DNA from: Maribacter aquimaris
Lineage (GTDB): Bacteria > Bacteroidota > Bacteroidia > Flavobacteriales > Flavobacteriaceae
Length of the DNA stretch: 64,000 nucleotides
NCBI RefSeq assembly: GCF_014596745.1
Contig: NZ_JABTCF010000001.1
Location: 496,001-560,000 of the forward strand
Reading direction: 5' to 3'
Of this stretch, positions 17,665 through 26,179 are shown piece after piece. The first letter of the stretch is position 1; every line of letters starts with the position of its first letter. The notes under the pieces are model-generated. The model made no database searches. It saw only the letters and a program-made list of their open reading frames with translations, and was not told the DNA's origin. Position numbers and translations under genes: made by a program.

Positions 17665-17713
17665 ATTTTCTTATTCCCCCTGCATTTTATAGCTTTAACC
17701 AAAATACACAACT

Positions 17714-19408
17714 ATGCGTCGACTATTGGTATTGATTTTGGTTTTGGCCTTTTTCTACTGCTGTAAACCAGAGAAAAAAGAAGCGATAAAACAACCCGAA
17801 ATCGTTGCTAATCAAAGTAGTCCGGAAGCTACGGAAACGGTTCCTTTCGTTTGGGAAGGTGCCAATATATACTTTTTGCTTACAGACCGTTTTAACAACG
17901 GCAACACTACAAACGATGTAAATTTCGAAAGAACGAATGAAACCGGTGAACTCAGAGGGTTCATGGGAGGTGATTTGGAAGGCATTACCCAAAAGATAGA
18001 GGAAGGTTATTTTTCCGATTTGGGCATTAATGCCATTTGGTTCACCCCTGTTGTTGAACAAATTCACGGTGACACTGACGAATCCACTGGGAATACTTAT
18101 GGTTACCACGGGTATTGGGCAAAGGATTGGACTGCCTTAGACCCCAATTTCGGTACCAAGAAGGATTTGGAAAAATTGGTGAAAACCGCCCATAAAAATG
18201 GTATCCGTGTTTTGATGGATGTGGTTTTAAACCATACCGGACCGGTTACCGACAAAGACCCTGTATGGCCAGAGGAATGGGTAAGGACCAAGCCTACCTG
18301 TGAATTTACGACCTATGAGAATACAACGGCATGTACATTGGTAGACAATCTTCCCGACATTTATACAGAATCCGATGAGAATGTTCGGTTACCTGATGCC
18401 CTTTTGGCCAAATGGAAGACCGAAGGGCGTATCAGTACAGAACTCGATGAGTTGCAACTTTTCTTTGATCGTACCGGTTACCCTAGGGCTCCCCGTTTCT
18501 ATATCATAAAATGGTTGACGGATTACGTCAATGACCTGGGTATCGATGGGTTTAGGGTGGATACCGTTAAACATGTTAATGAGAATGCCTGGTCCGAACT
18601 TTATAAAGAAGCTTCGGCAGCCTTTGAATCCTGGAAAAAGAAACATCCGAACAACGTTTTGGATGACAATCCCTTCTACATGGTCGGTGAGGTATACAAT
18701 TATAATATCTCGAACGGAAGATTGTTCGATCTTGGTGATAAAAAAGTAGATTATTTCAATCATGGATTCAAGAGCTTAATCAATTTTGAACTGAAACAAG
18801 ACGCTGATATGGATTACGAATCCATATTCAAAAAATACAACAAGCTTTTGCATACAGACCTTAAAGGCAAAAGTGTTCTTAACTATCTAACGTCCCATGA
18901 TGATGGCAATCCCTATGATAAGGATCGCAAGAAACCCATTAGGGCCGCGAATGTACTACTACTTACACCAGGGGCCTCACAAGTATATTACGGGGATGAA
19001 TCCTCCAGGGACCTAACGATAGAGGGAGCGGTTGGTGATGCTACCTTACGGTCCTTTATGAACTGGAAAGACCAAGACAGTTTGCCCGGGACCAAGAATA
19101 TTTTAGCCCATTGGCAAAAATTAGGCAAATTCAGAAAGAACCACCCGGCAATCGGTGCTGGCAAACACAAAAGACTTTCCAAAACGCCGTATGTCTTTAG
19201 CAGAACCTATATCAATGATGATTTTAAGGATAAGGTTGTTGTGGGCTTGGACCTTCCAATAGGTAAGAAATCACTATCGGTCAAGGGATTCTTCGGTGAT
19301 GGCACAAAATTGCATGACACCTATTCAGACACCTATATGGAAGTTCAGGATGGTAAAGCCATCTTTGAGAGCGGGTTTGATATTGCTTTATTGGAATTGG
19401 CCCAGTAA
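17714..19408 (+). CDS. GH13 family alpha-amylase-like lipoprotein
   Basis: The 564-residue protein has a lipoprotein signal peptide (LVLAFFYCC, cysteines at 16 and 17) and a (beta/alpha)8 GH13 domain. The conserved regions are MDVVLNHTGP (region I), DGFRVDTVKH with nucleophile D283 (II), GEVYN with acid/base E326 (III) and TSHDDGNP with D396 (IV). It should cut or rearrange alpha-1,4-glucans in the periplasm or at the surface. An insert around residues 184-260 with two cysteines (TCEFTT, TACTLV) is present. No SusC/SusD pair lies nearby, so it is not part of a classical starch utilisation locus here. Confidence 0.94.
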   Translation: MRRLLVLILVLAFFYCCKPEKKEAIKQPEIVANQSSPEATETVPFVWEGANIYFLLTDRFNNGNTTNDVNFERTNETGELRGFMGGDLEGITQKIEEGYFSDLGINAIWFTPVVEQIHGDTDESTGNTYGYHGYWAKDWTALDPNFGTKKDLEKLVKTAHKNGIRVLMDVVLNHTGPVTDKDPVWPEEWVRTKPTCEFTTYENTTACTLVDNLPDIYTESDENVRLPDALLAKWKTEGRISTELDELQLFFDRTGYPRAPRFYIIKWLTDYVNDLGIDGFRVDTVKHVNENAWSELYKEASAAFESWKKKHPNNVLDDNPFYMVGEVYNYNISNGRLFDLGDKKVDYFNHGFKSLINFELKQDADMDYESIFKKYNKLLHTDLKGKSVLNYLTSHDDGNPYDKDRKKPIRAANVLLLTPGASQVYYGDESSRDLTIEGAVGDATLRSFMNWKDQDSLPGTKNILAHWQKLGKFRKNHPAIGAGKHKRLSKTPYVFSRTYINDDFKDKVVVGLDLPIGKKSLSVKGFFGDGTKLHDTYSDTYMEVQDGKAIFESGFDIALLELAQ

Positions 19409-19440
19409 TTAGAAATACTAAATCCACATTTTGATGAAAA

Positions 19441-20253
19441 ATGAAATTAAGTAGAAGAGGCTTTGTGATAAAGTTTTTCTTAGGTGTTTTCGGATTGTTT
19501 TTTTTGGATGCATTTTGGTTAGAACAATATTTTATTGAATGGAATATATTTGACGTTTCCAATGGGAACCAAAATAAAATTAAGGCTATTCAATTGAGTG
19601 ATCTTCATCTCAAGGAAATAAAAAAAGTCCATAAAACAGTTGCCGAACGTATCAATAAAGAACATCCTGATGTTCTGCTGATTACCGGGGACTCCATTAC
19701 AAGGAATTCGAGAATACCATTGTTAAGTGAATTCCTATCACTTCTTGATTATAAAATTAAAAAAATAGCCATATTGGGTAACAAGGAATATTCGGGCCGT
19801 GTCAACCTAAAAGATTTAAGAGAAACCTTAGATTCCCATAATGGCATCCTATTAATCAACGAATCTTATGTTTTTGATATTAAATCAAGAAAATTAAACA
19901 TATTGGGCGTAGATGATTTTGTATTTGGGAAACCCGATTTTGCCAGAGCCTCCCGAGAAATCGACTACAAATTGCCCACGGTTGTCCTAAACCACTGTCC
20001 TGCTTATCGAAAGACAATTGATGAAATAAGTTCTTCCTTAGATTTAAAACCAACGATTCTATCGGGACATACCCATGGTGGTCAAATAACCTTTTTTGGC
20101 ATTCCTTTAATGACACCTTATGGAAGTGGCGAATATGTAAAAGGTTGGTACCCCAGTGAGACCTCCCAAATGTATGTTTCAAAAGGGGTAGGCACAACAA
20201 TTCTCCCCATTCGGTTTGGAGCCCGTGCCGAAGCATCAATCCTCTATTTTTAG
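19441..20253 (+). CDS. Membrane-anchored metallophosphoesterase (YkuE-like)
   Basis: The 270-residue protein begins with basic residues and a membrane anchor (about 8-27), followed by a calcineurin-like fold. Metal-binding motifs are SDLH (D54, H56), GDS (D84), NHCP and GHTHGG. The motif that is normally GNH[DE] reads GNKE (N114, K115), so the usual catalytic histidine is replaced by lysine. YkuE-type proteins act on lipid-linked or other phosphoesters at the membrane. By eye the gene is more A/T-rich than its neighbours. It lies between the GH13 gene and a decayed VOC gene. Confidence 0.85.
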   Translation: MKLSRRGFVIKFFLGVFGLFFLDAFWLEQYFIEWNIFDVSNGNQNKIKAIQLSDLHLKEIKKVHKTVAERINKEHPDVLLITGDSITRNSRIPLLSEFLSLLDYKIKKIAILGNKEYSGRVNLKDLRETLDSHNGILLINESYVFDIKSRKLNILGVDDFVFGKPDFARASREIDYKLPTVVLNHCPAYRKTIDEISSSLDLKPTILSGHTHGGQITFFGIPLMTPYGSGEYVKGWYPSETSQMYVSKGVGTTILPIRFGARAEASILYF

Positions 20254-20255
20254 GA

Positions 20256-20465
20256 TTATTTTTGCGAATGCAAAGCGATTCTATTACCCTCAGTATCCTT
20301 TATCAAGGCTATAAAACCATATCCACCCCCTATTTCCGTCTTTTGCTTAAGTATGGTGCCAGAAGCCCCTTCAACCCGGCTAAGCTCTTTGGTGAGATCT
20401 TCACAAGTAATACATACTAGAGGCCCACGATTCCTATCAGGACATAAAATAGTATATACATTTGT
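20256..20465 (-). pseudogene. Remnant of a VOC (glyoxalase-like) family gene
   Basis: The minus strand is open for 70 codons and ends in TAA at 20256-20258. The translation contains VCITCEDLTKELSRVEGASG, then KTEIGGGYGFIALIKDTEG and NRIALHSQK, which matches the C-terminal half of VOC proteins of the YdcJ/glyoxalase-like type. There is no ATG, GTG or TTG start in the right place, the N-terminal half is missing, and a TAG closes the frame upstream at 20466-20468. It is therefore a truncated, dead copy. Confidence 0.75.
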
Positions 20466-20509
20466 CTATCAATTGATTACTTACCATTAAATATAGTGAA
20501 TATTTATAT

Positions 20510-21160
20510 TCACTCGTAATATCGTGATAATATATCATCAATACTTCTGATGGATTTTTTGGTCCAATCCAATCGTTTATCAAGTTTCTCAGCATCACTT
20601 AAATGCCAAGGCAACTGTTGTTTTTTCATTTTTGAGGTAAGATGCTGCAAAATAATCGCTGCAGATACGGATATATTCAGGCTCTCCGTAAACCCAACCA
20701 TCGGTATTTTCAAAAAACCATCAGCCTCCCTAATTACTTCTGCACTAAGTCCTTCTTTTTCCGTACCAAAAAACAATGCTGTTTTATCCTCGATTACAAA
20801 TTCCTCAAGATAACAGGAATCGTTATGCGGTGTCGTTGCAATAATCCGATAACCTTGCTTCCGTAAATCGGAAATACAGGATTGTGTGTTCCCATGTCGA
20901 TATACATCGACCCATTTCTGGGCACCCATAGCTATGTTCTTATCCAATCGCTTCCCAAAACGACTTTCAATGACATGGGCCGTCTGCAATCCGAAAACCT
21001 CACAGCTCCGGATTACGGCACTCGTATTATGGAATTGGAAAACATCCTCAATGGCAACCGTTATGAATTTAGTACGTTCCTCCAGTACTTTTATAAAACG
21101 TTCCTTTCTTTCTTCCGAAATAAATTCTTCGAGATAGTCTAAAAGTTGTTGATTTAACAT
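20510..21160 (-). CDS. trmH: tRNA (guanosine-2'-O)-methyltransferase, TrmH type
   Basis: The 216-residue protein is a SPOUT methyltransferase. It has an N-terminal helical part with RTKFITVAIEDVFQFHNTSAVIRSCE (quoted in part as the TrmH motif 1 region; N43 and R49 nearby), ALFFGTEKEGLS (motif 2) and IPMVGFTESLNISVSAAI (motif 3, the SAM-binding knot). TrmH methylates the 2'-O of G18 in tRNA. The C-terminal extension after the knot, with a basic W-rich tail (DKRLDWTKKSIRSIDD), fits TrmH better than RlmB. It is divergent from the sirtuin gene across 33 bases. Confidence 0.92.
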   Translation of the reverse strand: MLNQQLLDYLEEFISEERKERFIKVLEERTKFITVAIEDVFQFHNTSAVIRSCEVFGLQTAHVIESRFGKRLDKNIAMGAQKWVDVYRHGNTQSCISDLRKQGYRIIATTPHNDSCYLEEFVIEDKTALFFGTEKEGLSAEVIREADGFLKIPMVGFTESLNISVSAAIILQHLTSKMKKQQLPWHLSDAEKLDKRLDWTKKSIRSIDDILSRYYE

Positions 21161-21193
21161 AAATCGAATATAAGAAAAGTCTAATTTTATACC

Positions 21194-21886
21194 ATGAAAA
21201 AAAATGTGGTAATCCTAACAGGTGCTGGAATGAGTGCTGAAAGTGGACTTAAGACTTTCCGTGATGCCGATGGTTTATGGGAAGGACATGATGTAATGGA
21301 GGTAGCTTCCCCCCAAGGGTTTTCGAGAAACCCCCAATTGGTATTGGATTTTTACAACCAACGTAGACGGCAATTGTTGCAGGTCTCCCCCAATAAAGCA
21401 CATAAGGCACTGGTGACCCTTGAGGAAAAATACAATGTAAACATCATTACCCAAAATGTAGACGACCTTCACGAAAGGGCTGGCAGTACGAATGTGGTTC
21501 ATCTCCATGGGGAACTTTTGAAAGTTCGGAGTACAGGTGGTGGAGACCCAATTCCCTGGCGTAAAGACCTTGTCTTGGGTGACCGCTGTGAAAGGGGATA
21601 TCAATTACGCCCACATATCGTCTGGTTTGGTGAAGACGTGCCACTCATGGGCAAAGCCATGGAATTGACCTCTAAAGCCGATTTCTTGATCATTATCGGC
21701 ACATCGATGAAGGTCTATCCCGCTGCTAGTTTAATTGACTTTGCTCCCCCGGGAACCCCCATATATTTCATCGATCCAAAACCATCGATTGAAAACCGCT
21801 CTAAACATAACCTAAAGGTAATTCCTGAAAACGCAACGAAGGGTGTTCCTATTGCGGTTGCTGATTTAATTGATAAAGCACCCTAG
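21194..21886 (+). CDS. cobB: NAD-dependent deacylase (class III sirtuin, CobB-like)
   Basis: The 230-residue protein has the sirtuin motifs GAGMSAESGL, FRD, TQNVDDLHERAG and HLHGEL with catalytic H105. Y54 and R57 in DFYNQRR form the YxxR pair that in CobB/SIRT5-type enzymes binds succinyl or malonyl groups, so lysine desuccinylation is likely besides deacetylation. The usual four zinc cysteines are missing: only C132 is seen in the region between H105 and GEDVP. The 3' end overlaps the convergent haem-binding gene by 38 bases. Confidence 0.94.
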   Translation: MKKNVVILTGAGMSAESGLKTFRDADGLWEGHDVMEVASPQGFSRNPQLVLDFYNQRRRQLLQVSPNKAHKALVTLEEKYNVNIITQNVDDLHERAGSTNVVHLHGELLKVRSTGGGDPIPWRKDLVLGDRCERGYQLRPHIVWFGEDVPLMGKAMELTSKADFLIIIGTSMKVYPAASLIDFAPPGTPIYFIDPKPSIENRSKHNLKVIPENATKGVPIAVADLIDKAP

Positions 21887-22334
21887 AACGCTTGGCCCAT
21901 TCGATTACCGCATTCATTTGATCGGCAGTCAGTTGAGCCTCGGAATGTATCCAAGTATACGACTTTAGGGGCATTTCGCCATTTTCGAGAACCTCGACAA
22001 CCTCCTCGAGCTTATGACTTTTTCTTTTCCCTGAATAAGTATCCCAAGTCGAGAAATTCAATTCGTCCTTTCCTTCATCCACATGCTTGGAAAGTAAAAA
22101 TGAAATGGGTGCGACTGTATTGTACCACGGGTAACGGGTGTTATCACTATGACAATCGTAACAAGCATTCTGCAGAACCATTCGAACCTCGGGTGAGGGA
22201 TTGGTTTCCTTTAAAAAATCTGCTGTATGATTGCCCTGCGACAAATTCCTTTGAGGACGGTAAAATTGCATGGCAATTAGTATCAATAGAAGTGTTACTC
22301 CTATTTTTTTCATTATTTTCATTGGGGCGAACAT
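21849..22334 (-). CDS. Membrane-anchored haem-binding domain protein
   Basis: The 161-residue protein has an N-terminal membrane anchor or signal (about residues 9-24) and a haem-binding domain with CYDCHS (C58, C61, H62), a c-type haem attachment motif, followed by NTRYPWY and a conserved NGEMPLKSY. It is probably a periplasmic cytochrome-like protein. The ATG at 22334 is preceded by TATTTTTG (22347 to 22340); a second ATG four codons further in (22322) is also possible. The 3' end overlaps cobB on the other strand by 38 bases, an unusual arrangement. Confidence 0.85.
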   Translation of the reverse strand: MFAPMKIMKKIGVTLLLILIAMQFYRPQRNLSQGNHTADFLKETNPSPEVRMVLQNACYDCHSDNTRYPWYNTVAPISFLLSKHVDEGKDELNFSTWDTYSGKRKSHKLEEVVEVLENGEMPLKSYTWIHSEAQLTADQMNAVIEWAKRSRVLYQLNQQPQ

Positions 22335-22356
22335 TTAATCAAAAATACAAATAATT

Positions 22357-22926
22357 GTGACTCAGGACGACTTGATAAAATCTTTGGATTATGTAAATGC
22401 TACAAGGGAAAAACGCATGCATATGGCCCATTTGGTCTTACAAAAACCCGAATTGATCGAACCCTTGCTGCAAATCGCTTTTAAAGGTAAAGCCCCTATA
22501 TGCAACAAGGCCTGTTGGATATTGGAATTTGTCCTCAAGAAAGACCTAAACCCCATCTTGCCTTATATCGACATTTTTACCAAAAATATACATCTCCTGA
22601 AACTCGATTCCTCAGTGCGGCCCATGGCCAAAATATGCGAGATAATCACAAAAGCCTATTATTCGAAAAAACAGAATGAAATTAAATCGGTATTAACCCC
22701 TAAACACCTCGAACTTATAGGCAGTACCTGTTTTGATTGGCTAATTGGGGAATACAAAGTCGCTGCAAAAGCTTATTCCATGACCTCGTTATTGCTTTTA
22801 GGCCGTACTTTTGATTGGATACACCCTGAATTGAAAATGGTTTTGGAGCGAAACTATGCCTCGGGGAGTTCTGCCTATAAAGCGAGGGCAAGAATGACCC
22901 TTGAAAGGCTCAACCCCCTGAAATAG
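22357..22926 (+). CDS. Unknown helical protein upstream of purB
   Basis: The 189-residue product is predicted to be all helical; leucine- and lysine-rich blocks such as KACWILEFVLKKDL and VRPMAKICEIITKAY look like HEAT-type repeats, but I do not recognise a family with certainty. The start is GTG at 22357; no ATG lies in frame nearby. It stands about 98 bases before purB on the same strand, but purB has its own promoter box, so a functional link is only suggested by position. Confidence 0.75.
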   Translation: MTQDDLIKSLDYVNATREKRMHMAHLVLQKPELIEPLLQIAFKGKAPICNKACWILEFVLKKDLNPILPYIDIFTKNIHLLKLDSSVRPMAKICEIITKAYYSKKQNEIKSVLTPKHLELIGSTCFDWLIGEYKVAAKAYSMTSLLLLGRTFDWIHPELKMVLERNYASGSSAYKARARMTLERLNPLK

Positions 22927-22985
22927 TGTTGAAAAGAATATGCAAACAATGTTTTGCAAACCTTTTAAACTCCCTTATGAATAAG

Positions 22986-22993
22986 TATCTTTG
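22986..22993 (+). promoter_or_regulatory. -7 box for purB
   Basis: TATCTTTG followed by C, an exact match to TAnnTTTG, 32 bases before the purB ATG, with TTTTG about 30 bases further upstream as a possible -33 element. Confidence 0.6.
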
Positions 22994-23024
22994 CTGCTTT
23001 TAACCAAAATCAAGCACATCAGCC

Positions 23025-24368
23025 ATGTCACTATCCCAATTGAATGCCATTTCACCGATTGACGGTCGATATCGAAATAAAACGGTTTCCTTATCCCCTT
23101 ATTTTTCTGAGGAAGGATTGATAAAATACCGGGTCCTTGTTGAAATAGAGTATTTTATCGCACTCTGTGAGCTTCCCCTACCCCAACTTGAATCGTTTGA
23201 CACCTCAAAATTCGATGCATTAAGGGATCTCTACAAAAAATTCGATTCATCCGATGCACAGGCCATCAAGGATATTGAAAAGACCACCAACCATGATGTG
23301 AAGGCTGTTGAGTATTTTATCAAAGATGCCTTTGATACTTTGGGTTTAAGTAAACATAAGGAATTCATCCATTTTGGATTGACCTCCCAGGATATTAACA
23401 ATACGGCCATTCCCTTGTCGATCAAAGAGGCCATGAATGATGTGTATGTACCCCTTTACTTTGATGTCGTCGACAGATTGAAGGAATTGGTGAAGGAATG
23501 GGCAAATGTGCCCTTATTGGCCAGAACCCATGGCCAACCCGCTTCCCCAACCCGTTTAGGCAAAGAGATAGAGGTTTATGTAACGCGATTGAATGAACAA
23601 TTCAATTTATTGAATGATGTTCCCAGTGCCGCAAAATTTGGTGGGGCAACGGGTAATTATAACGCACACAAAATAGCCTATCCCAATATCGACTGGAAAG
23701 TCTTTGGCCAAAAATTCGTGCAAGAGAAATTGGGGCTGTATCATTCTTTTCCAACAACACAGATCGAGCATTATGACCATATGGCCGCACTGTTCGATAC
23801 CTTAAAACGTATTAATACCATCGTCTTGGATTTGGACAGGGATTTCTGGACCTATGTTTCCATGGACTATTTTAAACAAAAAATAAAGGAAGGGGAAGTT
23901 GGATCATCGGCCATGCCCCATAAAGTCAATCCCATTGATTTTGAGAATTCAGAAGGCAACCTCGGTATCGCCAATGCGATCTTTGAACATTTGTCGGCCA
24001 AATTGCCGCTATCAAGATTACAACGTGATTTGACGGATAGTACGGTACTAAGAAATGTAGGTGTTCCCTTTGGGCATACCCTAATTGCTTTCCAATCAAC
24101 CTTGAAAGGATTGAACAAACTTCTTTTGAACCAAGAGAAGATTGAATTGGACCTAGAGAACAATTGGGCCGTAGTAGCCGAAGCCATACAGACCATATTG
24201 AGAAGGGAAGGGTATCCGAACCCTTATGAGGCCTTAAAGGGGCTAACACGCACCAATGCGAAAATAAACCAGGCAACCATTTCCGATTTCATTGACACTT
24301 TGGAAGTTTCGGATAGTATCAAGGCCGAGTTGAAAGTAATCACCCCTGCGAATTATACAGGAATCTAA
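23025..24368 (+). CDS. purB: Adenylosuccinate lyase
   Basis: The 447-residue protein belongs to the fumarase/aspartase superfamily and carries out two beta-eliminations: SAICAR to AICAR, and adenylosuccinate to AMP. Seen are the N-terminal SPIDGRYRNKT, the TTNHDVKAVEYFIK region, HFGLTSQDINNTA, RTHGQPASPTRLGKE with the catalytic histidine, and the superfamily signature SSAMPHKVNPIDFENSEGN. This is the E. coli-like subgroup. The gene ends at a very strong bidirectional terminator. purL lies further along in the same window, but the two are not linked. Confidence 0.98.
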   Translation: MSLSQLNAISPIDGRYRNKTVSLSPYFSEEGLIKYRVLVEIEYFIALCELPLPQLESFDTSKFDALRDLYKKFDSSDAQAIKDIEKTTNHDVKAVEYFIKDAFDTLGLSKHKEFIHFGLTSQDINNTAIPLSIKEAMNDVYVPLYFDVVDRLKELVKEWANVPLLARTHGQPASPTRLGKEIEVYVTRLNEQFNLLNDVPSAAKFGGATGNYNAHKIAYPNIDWKVFGQKFVQEKLGLYHSFPTTQIEHYDHMAALFDTLKRINTIVLDLDRDFWTYVSMDYFKQKIKEGEVGSSAMPHKVNPIDFENSEGNLGIANAIFEHLSAKLPLSRLQRDLTDSTVLRNVGVPFGHTLIAFQSTLKGLNKLLLNQEKIELDLENNWAVVAEAIQTILRREGYPNPYEALKGLTRTNAKINQATISDFIDTLEVSDSIKAELKVITPANYTGI

Positions 24369-24409
24369 ATGAGTTGTTAATCAGATCAACCCATTGAATA
24401 GACCTATAA

Positions 24410-24446
24410 AAAAAGCCCCCATACAATCGTTGTATGGGGGCTTTTT
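24410..24446. terminator. Bidirectional terminator between purB and the MscS gene
   Basis: Arms AGCCCCCATACAA (24414-24426) and TTGTATGGGGGCT (24430-24442) pair perfectly over 13 bases with a TCG loop, flanked by A and T runs on both sides, so it can stop transcription from both converging genes. Confidence 0.95.
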
Positions 24447-24463
24447 ATTATAAATGATTTTAA

Positions 24464-25279
24464 TTATCCTTCCTTGTGGATTTCCACGGAGTGTGGGTAA
24501 GGAATTTCAATACCAGCTTTATCCAACGCCAGTTTACAGTTTTCCAAAGTACCGAAATATACATCCCAATAATGTTCTGGTTTACAGAAAGGACGTACGG
24601 CAAAGTTTACAGAACTATCGGCCAATTCAGAAACATTTACTGAAGGCGCCGGGTCCTTTAAAACCAATGGATTTGAGGTTAACACCTCTAATAGAACTTC
24701 TTTGGTCTTTTTGATATCCTCCCCGTAACCTACCCCTATGGTCGTATCTACGCGAATTACACCTTCTGCAGTATAATTAACGATATTCCCATTGGCCATG
24801 GCCCCATTGGGTATTATGGCCAGTTTATTCTGAGGTGTAGTCATTTTAGTCGTGAAGATCTCAATATCTTTTACAACCCCCAATTCGCCTTGGGCCTCGA
24901 TAAGATCCCCAATTTTATAAGGTTTGAAAATCATGATCAAAACACCACCTGCGAAATTCGAAAGTGAACCTTGTAAGGCTAAACCAACAGCCAAACCGGC
25001 AGCGGCTATTACTGCTGCGAAAGTGGTAACATCAACCCCTAATTGGGAAATGACCACAAGAATCAAAAATATCTTTAAGGCCCACGAGATTAAATTCAAT
25101 AAAAAACCTTGTAGGGATTCATCGTATTTGCTTTTGGCCATCATTTTTCGCGACGCACCCACAATCTTCTTGATTATCCAAGCGCCGATGATGTAAATCA
25201 GAATTGCCGTCAATAATTTTGGTCCAAATTCTTTGGCCAATTCTATGCCATAATTAAACCATTCTGTTGCTTTTTCCAT
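24464..25279 (-). CDS. Small-conductance mechanosensitive channel (MscS family)
   Basis: The protein of 271 residues (from the ATG at 25279) has three N-terminal membrane segments; the third has the Gly/Ala-rich pore pattern TTFAAVIAAAGLAVGLALQG, then LSNFAGGVLIMIFKPYKIGD, the MscS signature. The C-terminal cytosolic vestibule follows (VVKDIEIFTTKMTTPQNKL, IPNGAMANGNIVNY). It is a turgor-release channel. A longer frame reaches 25339, but its extra 20 residues are hydrophilic and unlike the family, so the ATG before EKATEWF is chosen. Confidence 0.93.
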   Translation of the reverse strand: MEKATEWFNYGIELAKEFGPKLLTAILIYIIGAWIIKKIVGASRKMMAKSKYDESLQGFLLNLISWALKIFLILVVISQLGVDVTTFAAVIAAAGLAVGLALQGSLSNFAGGVLIMIFKPYKIGDLIEAQGELGVVKDIEIFTTKMTTPQNKLAIIPNGAMANGNIVNYTAEGVIRVDTTIGVGYGEDIKKTKEVLLEVLTSNPLVLKDPAPSVNVSELADSSVNFAVRPFCKPEHYWDVYFGTLENCKLALDKAGIEIPYPHSVEIHKEG

Positions 25280-25567
25280 TTTTAATAAAGTGTTATAGTT
25301 AATAGTGTCACGAAGGTAATGATTAGTCGCCAAAACCATGAAGCATGACCCCTACTAATTTCATGCAAAAAACAAAAGAACGACCCGTGCTCAAGAGGGT
25401 AAACCGAAGTGGTCCTTAAAAGATATTTCGAACGGGTTTGCGTAACCTGACCGGACATTACCGAATAAAATAATGATAAAAAACAGCAAATAACCCCTTA
25501 AAGAGGTCATAGCCTGTAATTTATTCTTTCTTAATAACATACGGATATTACGAATAGGCAAGTGTTT
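25280..25567. other. Intergenic stretch of 288 bases without a recognised gene
   Basis: Between the MscS start and the third DUF4252 stop I see no coding frame with family resemblance, no tRNA and no strong terminator. Short complementary pieces (GACCCGT near 25382 and ACGGGT near 25434) might form a weak hairpin. Confidence 0.4.
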
Positions 25568-26107
25568 TTAACTTTTGATGAAATCCGCAATTTTGTTTAG
25601 CCCCTCCCCCTTGTAATCCGATTTTTGGATGGCTTGTATAAACTTCGCCAGATTTGCCGGTTTCATATTGTTTCCCAAGACCCTGATCAGCATAAAGCCT
25701 TTCTCATCGTTGTCGCCATATATAATTACCTCATCGATTACCTCATCATTACCCATGTATTTAACAACGCCTTTACCATAGCTGGTATTGATCTTCATTA
25801 AATCGATGAATTTCCCATTCTTTAAAATGGCCTTTACGTTGGCCTTTTCCACCTCAAACTCCACCGAATTGGCCTCATTTTTTTTAAATGCCAATACGTT
25901 CATTTTTTTCAATGAATTCAAGGCTTCCCGTTCAGCCTCACTTAAATCCACTTTATCCATATTCAAAAGACTGGCCGGAAGGTCTACGGATAGAAAATTG
26001 GGGTTGTCCGAATTATCGACAAAATACTCCTGAAGGCTTTGGGTCGATGTACAGCTACCTGCAACCAATACAACAATGACCAATAGGCCTTTTATTACTT
26101 TTTTCAT
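25568..26107 (-). CDS. DUF4252 family lipoprotein (third copy in the operon)
   Basis: The 179-residue protein has a lipobox (VLVAGSCTS, Cys 19) and a DUF4252 domain; it is the most divergent of three tandem copies, with MKINTSYGKGVVKYMGNDE in place of the MRVKDKD block. The function of the family is unknown. It is the last gene of the run sigma factor, anti-sigma-like, DUF4252 x3, and is separated from the second copy by a 72-base gap holding a hairpin. The lipid anchor suggests it sits in a membrane facing the periplasm, unlike the two soluble copies. Confidence 0.85.
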   Translation of the reverse strand: MKKVIKGLLVIVVLVAGSCTSTQSLQEYFVDNSDNPNFLSVDLPASLLNMDKVDLSEAEREALNSLKKMNVLAFKKNEANSVEFEVEKANVKAILKNGKFIDLMKINTSYGKGVVKYMGNDEVIDEVIIYGDNDEKGFMLIRVLGNNMKPANLAKFIQAIQKSDYKGEGLNKIADFIKS

Positions 26108-26142
26108 TCTTTATGATTTATTAGTTGAGTCTCGTTATGAAA

Positions 26143-26171
26143 ATCGGTCGCCAAGGTTAATGGCAACCGAT
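26143..26171 (-). other. Intercistronic hairpin between DUF4252 copies 2 and 3
   Basis: ATCGGTCGCCA (26143-26153) and TGGCAACCGAT (26161-26171) pair over 11 positions with one mismatch and a 7-base loop. No T run follows on the coding strand, so it may stabilise or cut the message rather than end it. Confidence 0.5.
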
Positions 26172-26179
26172 CTTGGATT

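Noticed and set aside
17714-19408. GH13 gene considered as part of a starch utilisation locus
   Set aside because: No SusC/SusD pair, SusR-like regulator or other glucan genes lie next to it.
20254-20509. Region considered as an empty intergenic gap
   Set aside because: The minus strand encodes the C-terminal half of a VOC protein, so it is called as a pseudogene.
25280-25339. Longer N-terminus for the MscS protein
   Set aside because: Twenty polar residues precede the natural start before EKATEWF, and MscS proteins start close to the first membrane segment.
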